From CAYYWP01 sp050176585 (lineage in GTDB: Bacteria; Desulfobacterota; Binatia; HRBIN30; CADEER01): 64,000 bases of DNA. Below, piece after piece: positions 58,278 to 64,000 of this stretch. The DNA lies in NCBI GenBank assembly GCA_050176585.1, contig JBFXHX010000020.1:1-64000 (forward strand), in the 5' to 3' direction. How positions within the stretch are numbered: position 1 is the stretch's first letter; every line of letters begins with the position of its first letter. The notes below the pieces were generated by a model. That model did no database searches. It was not told the DNA's origin and worked only from the letters and a program-made list of their open reading frames with translations. The translations under genes were made by a program, and so were the position numbers.

Positions 58278-59417
58278 TCAGTCACCGGCATCTCGGCGGC
58301 CGTGCGCGGCGCCGCGGCGGGCCCGCGCCCGGAGCGGGGCGGTGCTGGCGCGCGCCGCGGTCGGCCGCGCATCCGAGCGGGGCGACAACCACCGCGCCAT
58401 CGGCTGCCAGACCAGCGGCGGCGCGGCGCGTCCGGCCAAGATTCCCATGTGGCCACCGGGAACGAGCCGGAAGCTCGCCTCGCCGCCAATCGCGTCCAAC
58501 TGCGCGCGCACGGCGTCGGGCGGGGCGATTCGATCCGTGCGGCCGGCGAAGGCGAGCAGGTTGGCGCGCACGCGCCGCAGGTCGGCCCGGCGGCCGCCAA
58601 AGCGCATCTGGCCGCGCACCAGCTCGTTGTGCCGCAGGAAGTCGCGCACGAATTGTTGGAAAGCCGCTTGCGGGTAGTCGGTGAACTGGCTCACCCATTG
58701 GTTCATCGCATCGAAGCCGTTCATATATTCGCGGTCCCACATGTTCATGAACAGATCGGTATAGCGGGTGAGGTTTTTGGCCGGCGTCAGCAGGCGGAAC
58801 AGCGTGCTCGACAGTCCGCCGGGCACGTTGCCGACCCGCTGCGCCAGCGATTCGACCCGTGCGCCCGCGATCTGCGCCACCCACGCGAGCGTGCCCATCT
58901 TGCTGACGTCGATCGGGGCGCCAATGGTGATCAAGTTGCGCACGGCGCGGTCGCCCGTGACGGCGAGGTACATCAAGGCGAAGAGGCCCCCCATGCAGTA
59001 GCCGACCAGCGACAGCTCGCGCGCATGCGTGGCCTCGCGGACGGCGCCGCACGCGGTCGGGAGCCAATCCAGGACGTAGTCGTCGAGCGTGACGTACGCG
59101 TCGGCCGCGTCCGGCTCACCGAAGTCGACCAGGTAGACGTCGAATGCCCGCTCGATCAGGAACTGCACGAGGCTGCGCCCCGGAAACAGATCGAAGATGA
59201 AGGGCTTCACCATGAGCGGCGGCACGCACAGCACCGGCAGGTCGCGGCGCGGGCGCACCGTCGGGTCGCGATGCCGGTAGCGCCGGACGCTCAGCTTCCC
59301 GGACTGGTATACGAGCTCGAATGGCGTTTGGCCGACCACGCGCTGCGGGTCGCGGATCAACCACTCAATCCCGTTCAGAAAGCGCAGTAGCGCTCGCCGA
59401 GCCGGCCTTTCGAGCAT
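58278..59417 (-). CDS. phaC: Poly(3-hydroxyalkanoate) synthase, class III-like PhaC
   Basis: 379 residues, close to class III/IV synthases (about 355-365). Alpha/beta hydrolase with the lipase-like box G-Y-C141-M-G-G (Cys nucleophile), the Asp in F-A-G-R-T-D-R-I and the His in V-P-G-G-H-M-G. The N-terminus F-E-L-V-Y-Q-S-G-K-L-S-V-R-R-Y matches PhaC. Class III and IV need PhaE or PhaR, neither of which is here. It polymerises 3-hydroxyacyl-CoA into storage granules. The Ala/Arg-rich last 30 residues are low complexity. Confidence 0.92.
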   Translation of the reverse strand: MLERPARRALLRFLNGIEWLIRDPQRVVGQTPFELVYQSGKLSVRRYRHRDPTVRPRRDLPVLCVPPLMVKPFIFDLFPGRSLVQFLIERAFDVYLVDFGEPDAADAYVTLDDYVLDWLPTACGAVREATHARELSLVGYCMGGLFALMYLAVTGDRAVRNLITIGAPIDVSKMGTLAWVAQIAGARVESLAQRVGNVPGGLSSTLFRLLTPAKNLTRYTDLFMNMWDREYMNGFDAMNQWVSQFTDYPQAAFQQFVRDFLRHNELVRGQMRFGGRRADLRRVRANLLAFAGRTDRIAPPDAVRAQLDAIGGEASFRLVPGGHMGILAGRAAPPLVWQPMARWLSPRSDARPTAARASTAPLRARARRGAAHGRRDAGD

Positions 59418-59520
59418 GCGGGGCACGGTAGTCGAGCGCGGTCCTGACCGGCAAGCATCCGGCCGCACGGCCGCCCGAGGCCGCATTGCGGCGCAGGCCG
59501 GCGTATGCGACTCGTCCGCC

Positions 59521-60336
59521 ATGGTGAATCTCGACGAGTGCGCGCGCGTCGCGCACGCGGCGGTCCTCGAGGCGGCGCAGTACCTGCGCGCCGCGGTTCG
59601 CCAGCCGCAGCGCGTCGAGCTGAAGGGCGCGATCGATCTCGTGACCGAGAGCGACCGCGCCGTCGAGTCCCTGGTGACCGAACGGCTGCGCGCCGCGTTT
59701 CCCGAGCACCGGGTGATCGGCGAGGAGGCGTCCACCGGCCGCGTCGCGCCGCGCCCGCACGCGCGGCAATACGCATGGTATCTCGATCCGCTGGATGGCA
59801 CGACGAATTTCGCGCACGGCCACCCGCACTTCGCGGTCTCGCTCGCGCTGGCGCGCGGTCGCGAGCTGTTGCTCGGGATGGTGGCGGACCCGCTGCGCGA
59901 CGAGCTGTTCGCGGCGGTGCGCGGTCGCGGCGCCACCCTGAACGGCGCGCCTATGCGTGCGTCGCGCGTTGGCGCGCTCGGGTCGGCGCTACTCGGGACC
60001 GGCACGCCGTACGATCGGCGCGAACGCGCCGACCTGTACCTCGCCGTCATCAAAGCGTTCATGATGCGCGCGCAGGGCATCCGGCGCGGCGGCTCCGCGG
60101 CGCTCGACTTGTGCTGGGTCGCGAGCGGCCGGCTGGACGGCTATTGGGAGTGGCGCCTCGGACCGTGGGACGTCGCCGCCGGCGCGCTCATCGTGCGCGA
60201 AGCGGGCGGCTCGGTCAGCGACTTCTCGGGCCGCGAGCTCGATCTACACGGGGAAGAGACGCTTGCCTCGAACGGCGCGATCCACGCCGAGATGCTGGCC
60301 GTGCTGGCAGCTGCAAACGAGCCCCGTCGCGGCTGA
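59521..60336 (+). CDS. Inositol monophosphatase family protein
   Basis: 271 residues from M-V-N-L-D-E-C-A-R-V-A. Metal-binding motifs are complete: V-I-G-E-E, W-Y-L-D-P-L-D-G-T-T-N-F and W-D-V-A-A-G-A-L-I-V-R-E-A-G-G. Members dephosphorylate inositol-1-phosphate, histidinol phosphate or similar; the SuhB type also acts on RNA polymerase complexes. Divergent from phaC (103 bp). The substrate cannot be decided from sequence. Confidence 0.92.
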   Translation: MVNLDECARVAHAAVLEAAQYLRAAVRQPQRVELKGAIDLVTESDRAVESLVTERLRAAFPEHRVIGEEASTGRVAPRPHARQYAWYLDPLDGTTNFAHGHPHFAVSLALARGRELLLGMVADPLRDELFAAVRGRGATLNGAPMRASRVGALGSALLGTGTPYDRRERADLYLAVIKAFMMRAQGIRRGGSAALDLCWVASGRLDGYWEWRLGPWDVAAGALIVREAGGSVSDFSGRELDLHGEETLASNGAIHAEMLAVLAAANEPRRG

Positions 60337-60366
60337 CACCTCGGTCAGTCAGCGCCTGCGCTGCGC

Positions 60367-60642
60367 TCAATCGCCGGTGAACGACGTCGGATTGCGGCCG
60401 TAGCACGGGTTGCGGCGCCGGCGCTTGTGCTCGTCGAACAGCCACTCGTTGGTGACGTTGCGGCCGCCGCACAGCTCCTCCAGGCAGCGTCCGGTCGACC
60501 CGTACCAGCGCTCGCCGACCGGCGTATCGCATTCGAACGGCGTGCGCGGGCGGTTCACATCCACCTCCAGCTGGCCCCTCGCGTCCCCTGGGCTGCCGAG
60601 CAGCGCGCCGGCGATGATCAGCAGCGCGATGAAAGGTGCCAT
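60367..60642 (-). CDS. Small secreted Cys-containing protein, unknown
   Basis: 91 residues. Signal peptide M-A-P-F-I-A-L-L-I-I-A-G-A-L-L-G, cleaved near A-R-G-Q. The mature 65 residues contain four Cys (E-C-D, G-R-C-L-E-E-L-C-G-G, N-P-C-Y-G) and a basic K-R-R-R-R stretch. Two disulfides are likely. It converges on the phosphatase with 30 bp between stops and is divergent from the next dockerin protein. Confidence 0.65.
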   Translation of the reverse strand: MAPFIALLIIAGALLGSPGDARGQLEVDVNRPRTPFECDTPVGERWYGSTGRCLEELCGGRNVTNEWLFDEHKRRRRNPCYGRNPTSFTGD

Positions 60643-60810
60643 GGCGTATTCTGCTGCGCGGTGCTTGGCCGTGCAAGCGCGCGCGCTGAGTGCGTGCTTT
60701 GACGCTCGAAAGCATTTCGGAGTAGAGAACGCGTGCCGGCTTCGCGACATTCGGTTTTGGGGGGACAGCAACGGTCCGGATGGGTCGTTACCGAGCCCAA
60801 GGAGGCGTGA

Positions 60811-61944
60811 ATGGCTGCAGCATGCACTCGCTGGCGAGCGGCGGCGCTCACCGTAGCCAGCTTGATGGTCGGAACGCTCGCCAGCGCGCCCGCAGACGCT
60901 CAGTGCGTGGGCGACTGTGACGCGGACGGTCGAGTGCGGATCGAGAATCTCATGACCGGGGTGAACATCGCCCTCGAGCTCCTGCCGGTCAGCGCTTGCC
61001 CGGCCTTCCAGAACAGCGAGGGCGCTGTCGACGTCGCGCAACTGGTGAAAGCGGTGAACGCGGCGCTCGATGGCTGCCTCGGCACTCAGACGTGCACCTT
61101 GCGGCAGGACGTCATGTTCAGTCGGCTGGAGCTACACATCGCGGCATCGCCACAGCCGCTGGCGCTGCCGATCAACGGCTCGACTCGCGTGAGCTGCGGC
61201 CCCACGAACCCGGACGGCAGCGCCGAGTGCAGCTGCGAGATCATCTCCATCGATCCGATCACGACGCCGCTCGGCGTGGTCTGCATCACGCCGACCGACA
61301 AGCCCTGTCCGCCAGCGCGCGTCTCCTGCCCCGGCGGGGAGGCGCTCAATGTCGATCTCGTGTCGAACGGCAACATCGGCGCGTGCGATGGCAACGCCGC
61401 TTGTGCGAGCTCGTGCGAGGCGGCGTGCGCGGAAACGGGAAGTCGGGTGCTCTCCAGCGGGTGTACCGGTTATTGCAACGAAGGCACCATGCAGGCGTGC
61501 TCCAGCGATGCGGAGTGCGCGCCAGACAACGGCCTGTGCAATGGGCCCGAGCCGCCCGCGCCGCTGGTACCCGACATCTGCCAGTGTAGCTGTCTGAACT
61601 CCGCGGGCGAGGTCAGCGCACGCCCCGGCGAAGCCCAGTGCAATCTCGGCGCCAACCTGAGCATAGAGGCCGCGGCGCCCTGCGATGGCACGGACGTCAC
61701 CGTGCGCGTGGGATCCGTTTGCGCTCCGCAGACGACCGAGACCGCAAGCACGGTGATTCTGAATGCGAATGGCGGGACGGGAACGGTGCCGCGCGGCGGA
61801 CCGGCAGTTACGATGGGGACGCCCGTCACCTGCGAGCAGTTCAGCGCCGGCGAGTTGACCGGCCTGCAGGTTCGCGGTGTGGCCAACTTCTTCGGCTCGG
61901 CGCTCGGCGACATTGCGAGCGTGATATTCACCGAGTGCCAGTAA
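60811..61944 (+). CDS. Secreted Cys-rich protein with N-terminal dockerin-like pair
   Basis: 377 residues; AAGGAGG is 6 bases before the ATG. A signal peptide ends near A-P-A-D-A-Q. Dockerin-like loops D-C-D-A-D-G-R-V-R-I-E-N-L and a weaker second (N-S-E-G-A-V-D-V-A-Q-L-V) follow at about 33-88. The rest is a Cys-rich beta domain with C-A-S-S-C-E-A-A-C, C-T-G-Y-C-N-E-G-T-M-Q-A-C and C-Q-C-S-C-L-N stretches. Same N-terminal layout as the gene at 52.3 kb. Function unknown. Confidence 0.78.
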   Translation: MAAACTRWRAAALTVASLMVGTLASAPADAQCVGDCDADGRVRIENLMTGVNIALELLPVSACPAFQNSEGAVDVAQLVKAVNAALDGCLGTQTCTLRQDVMFSRLELHIAASPQPLALPINGSTRVSCGPTNPDGSAECSCEIISIDPITTPLGVVCITPTDKPCPPARVSCPGGEALNVDLVSNGNIGACDGNAACASSCEAACAETGSRVLSSGCTGYCNEGTMQACSSDAECAPDNGLCNGPEPPAPLVPDICQCSCLNSAGEVSARPGEAQCNLGANLSIEAAAPCDGTDVTVRVGSVCAPQTTETASTVILNANGGTGTVPRGGPAVTMGTPVTCEQFSAGELTGLQVRGVANFFGSALGDIASVIFTECQ

Positions 61945-62098
61945 GTGCCGTCGCCGCCGCGGCGCCGCCAATGGCGACCCGCGGCGGCGGAGCGTGCAGT
62001 CGCCAACTCCGCCGATCGCAGTCGCGATAGCCTGCTGCCACCGCGTTGACGCCAACACCGGCTATAGGCGAAGAGGCGTCGGGCGGATACGCGAGCAG

Positions 62099-62404
62099 AT
62101 GGGACGCGGCCAACGCTGGAATCCTGCCAACCTGCTGAACCTGCGCCGGGCGTTTGGCCTGTCACCGGAGGCGTTTGCCGAACGCGTCGGTAGCGTGTCG
62201 GCCAGCACCGTCCGCCGCTGGGAGAGCGGGCGCCACGTCCCGACGATTCGCCATCTCGAGGCGATCGCCGACGCATTCGATATCGACTTGGCGGTGTTCT
62301 TCGAGCCGGCAAACCCCGGCAAATCGGCGCGCAAGAAACCGCGCACGGAGCGCGCGCTGCCGGGACAGATCGAGCTTCTTCCCGGGCGCGTGCGCGAAAC
62401 GTAA
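62099..62404 (+). CDS. XRE-family transcriptional regulator
   Basis: 101 residues. Classical HTH_3: L-R-R-A-F-G-L-S-P-E-A-F-A-E-R-V-G then S-A-S-T-V-R-R-W-E-S-G-R-H-V-P and H-L-E-A-I-A-D-A-F-D-I-D-L (about 15-65), followed by a basic tail. No ligand domain. It is a stand-alone gene between secreted proteins; target unknown. An in-frame upstream start near 62030 is less likely. Confidence 0.82.
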   Translation: MGRGQRWNPANLLNLRRAFGLSPEAFAERVGSVSASTVRRWESGRHVPTIRHLEAIADAFDIDLAVFFEPANPGKSARKKPRTERALPGQIELLPGRVRET

Positions 62405-62939
62405 CTGTGGCGCATAGGGATGAAAGGGGTGAACACCTGGAGAGTGAGGGCGATCTCAGCGGACCGCAGGAAGCCGTCGGCGCAGTCGGACCGACGGATG
62501 GCGGTCCGCCGGAGCGGACTCGCTCGCTGCCGCCCCGAGCTGCCAGACGGGATGGTGGTGCAGGTCGGGGTCGTGTTCATGACCGCTCTCAATGGCGCAT
62601 CGAGGGTCACACCCGAGAACAGCACGCTGGCGTCCGCATCCACGTGCGTGGGCTCTACGCACTTCGACGCCGTCGGGTAAGCGGTAGATCGGCAGGCTCG
62701 GATCGTCTTGGGCGGGCTTGTTGCACCCGGGATTGTCGCCGCCGTGCACGATGGCGCGGCCCTCGCCGGTGCGCCTGACGCCGCGCCGGCGGGATCTTGG
62801 TGCGCAGAACTCAAGGCGAGCTCGATTGCGCGAGCGTCGAGCGCGCACGGCGCGCTTGTCTCGCGCAAGCGCAGGGGATACGCGTTCCGCCATACCGACA
62901 CACCGCGATGCCGCAAGACTGCGTGACCCGGGCAACCGC
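62405..62939. other. Region without a supportable gene
   Basis: 535 bp. On the minus strand two frames show protein-like pieces that could be joined by a frameshift (N-P-G-C-N-K-P-A-Q-D-D-P-S-L-P-I-Y and V-D-A-D-A-S-V-L-F-S-G-V-T-L), so a decayed secreted-protein gene is possible. I do not recognise it and do not call it. Confidence 0.35.
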
Positions 62940-63338
62940 ATGAGTGCCCTTCGTTGGTTCTGTATCGCACTGGCCGCCGTGTGCCTGGTGAGCAGCATCG
63001 CTGTCCACGTGGCGGGCCTGGCCGGCTACGGCGTGCTCGGCGAACGGCTGTGGGTGCTGTTCGCCGCTTGGATCCCCGCGCTAGTCGCCGGAGTGCTGCT
63101 CCTGTCGCAATCGCGGCGCAAACGCGCGACGGGGAGCAACCCGGCCGCGCTGTTCGACGAAGCGCCGGCGTGGGCGCGGCGCATCACGCTGGGGTTGATC
63201 GCCTACTGCGCGGTGACGCTGGTGATGGGCGTCATCCTGCCGGGAGATTTCACGCTGGGTCTCTCGGCCATCTGGGTATTCTTTTCCTGGATATTGCTCC
63301 TGACTGCATTGGCTGTACGCGGTGCCCGGGCTGAGTAG
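62940..63338 (+). CDS. Small integral membrane protein, unknown
   Basis: 132 residues with four predicted membrane helices (about 5-27, 33-55, 83-103, 108-127) and a basic loop Q-S-R-R-K-R-A between the second and third. No motif ties it to a family. No strong ribosome site; the start is chosen where the first helix begins. Confidence 0.65.
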   Translation: MSALRWFCIALAAVCLVSSIAVHVAGLAGYGVLGERLWVLFAAWIPALVAGVLLLSQSRRKRATGSNPAALFDEAPAWARRITLGLIAYCAVTLVMGVILPGDFTLGLSAIWVFFSWILLLTALAVRGARAE

Positions 63339-63557
63339 CACACCCGGCTTCCGAGCGGTCGCGTTCGGTCGCGCTGGGACTGCAGCCGGCTTGCGCGCCG
63401 GATCAGGCATTCGCACCATTCCGAGCGGTGCGGCGGTTCTCACCCGCCCGGCAGGGCCGCGCTGGGAAGAAAGTTGTTGGTTTAGCGCGCGCTCCATGTG
63501 CAAGCTCGGTCGGTGACTCTGAAGCTGCAGCGTTGAGCCGCTGACGTGGAGGTCGAG

Positions 63558-64000
63558 ATGCGTGTTGCCGCGCGCTATGTTCAGATCGTCTGCCGCGTCT
63601 TCGCCGCTGCGCTCACGGGCGGCGCCTCCTCGGCCTCCGCGCTGGTGGTGAACGACTTCGCTGGCCGCGGGTGCGGCTCGGGCGCTCCTGCCATTTCGAT
63701 GGCCACCGCGCCCACCAGCCTCGCCTATTTGGACGGCATGCTGTACGAGACCGACGATCGCTGTCACGGCATTCACGTCATCCACCCAGACGGGCGCGCC
63801 GAGCGCGTGGTGGGCGCGGGCATACGCGGTAACACGAACGGACCGCCGGCGACGGCCCGGCTGACCAGCCCCAACGATGTAACGCGCGGCGGGGACGGGC
63901 TGCTCTACTGGACCGAGGGAGGAAAGCTGGTCAAGCGCATCGGCTCGAATGGGCAGGTCGAAGTAGTAGCCGAGCTGGTCGCGGCCGGCTCCAGCCTCCC
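63558..64000 (+). CDS. Secreted NHL/SMP-30-like repeat protein, 5' part
   Basis: 147 codons are visible and the gene runs off the window. TGGAGG lies 6 bases before the ATG. Signal peptide to about S-A-S-A. Beta-propeller-like pieces follow: S-L-A-Y-L-D-G-M-L-Y-E-T-D, I-H-V-I-H-P-D-G-R-A-E-R-V-V-G, T-S-P-N-D-V-T-R-G-G-D-G-L-L-Y-W-T-E-G and L-V-K-R-I-G-S-N-G-Q. The repeating G-x-L-Y-W/V-T-E and I-x-P-D-G pattern is typical of NHL and gluconolactonase propellers. Substrate unknown. Confidence 0.78.
   Translation, partial: MRVAARYVQIVCRVFAAALTGGASSASALVVNDFAGRGCGSGAPAISMATAPTSLAYLDGMLYETDDRCHGIHVIHPDGRAERVVGAGIRGNTNGPPATARLTSPNDVTRGGDGLLYWTEGGKLVKRIGSNGQVEVVAELVAAGSSL

Noticed and set aside
62405..62939. 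Frameshifted secreted-protein gene on the minus strand
   Set aside because: Two protein-like pieces exist in different frames, but I recognise no family and see no start; too weak to call.
1..64000. tRNA or rRNA genes
   Set aside because: I looked for T-loop-like GGTTCGA-type segments with matching acceptor arms and for rRNA landmarks and found none; a tRNA scan could still reveal an unusual one.

Overview
The window is a 64 kb stretch of a very GC-rich bacterial chromosome. There is no rRNA, no tRNA that I can recognise, no CRISPR array and no intact prophage or insertion sequence. Gene content (several LLM-family flavin oxidoreductases, Rieske and extradiol aromatic oxygenases, a nitrile hydratase, a class III-like PHA synthase, and secreted proteins that join dockerin-like calcium repeats to Thr/Pro-rich linkers) points to an uncultured deltaproteobacterium-like lineage. 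My best guess is Candidatus Binatota (class Binatia). This is inferred from content alone, without any database search.

Layout. 0-3.3 kb: end of a pgeF gene, a small exported protein, ddl, a 57-codon ORF followed by the only textbook intrinsic terminator seen, a small HTH protein and an Hsp15-type S4 protein. 3.4-10.7 kb: a secreted modular protein, a thioredoxin-TPR co-chaperone, an LLM oxidoreductase with a MaoC hydratase, and a Kef-type K+/H+ antiporter. 10.7-12.4 kb: a gene graveyard with truncated ThiF, integrase and RadC remnants plus a WapI-like immunity-type ORF. 12.4-16.1 kb: cupin, methyltransferase, nitrile hydratase beta then alpha, methyltransferase. 16.2-21.5 kb: a large Thr/Pro-rich secreted protein, another LLM oxidoreductase, and two HAD hydrolases flanking an exported methyltransferase.

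21.7-30.6 kb: a LolC/E-type permease, then a tight seven-gene efflux operon (TetR/CecR-like regulator, TolC-like lipoprotein, HlyD/YbhG-like adaptor, two ABC ATPases, two ABC-2 permeases) with a palindromic operator in its promoter. 30.8-36.8 kb: a YdeP-type molybdopterin oxidoreductase, a zinc alcohol dehydrogenase, an FAD desaturase-like enzyme and a SigJ-like ECF sigma factor. 36.9-45.7 kb: an HTH regulator with a lipoprotein on the minus strand, and on the plus strand a lipoprotein with Big-2-like repeats, DUF1800, DUF1501, a Tat-exported GNAT-like protein and a CBM96/DNRLRE-like protein. 45.8-48.7 kb: LarA-like racemase and a qmcA-nfeD pair.

49.3-52.2 kb holds what I consider the most interesting locus. 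A UGSC-family gene is read through an in-frame UGA (probable selenocysteine 92), with a perfect 9-bp hairpin starting two bases after the UGA. A Yip1-like membrane protein and a thioredoxin-fold protein of a family I associate with UGSC genes lie next to it. 54.5-58.2 kb is an aromatic-degradation cluster: extradiol dioxygenase, Rieske oxygenase alpha subunit, an unusual SnoaL/NTF2-double-CDGSH iron-sulfur fusion, and a 4-oxalocrotonate tautomerase. The rest holds PhaC, an inositol-monophosphatase-family enzyme, two more small or dockerin-bearing exported proteins, an XRE regulator, a membrane protein and the start of an NHL-repeat protein.

Many convergent gene ends carry long perfect GC hairpins without a T-tract, so termination here may rely less on U-runs.
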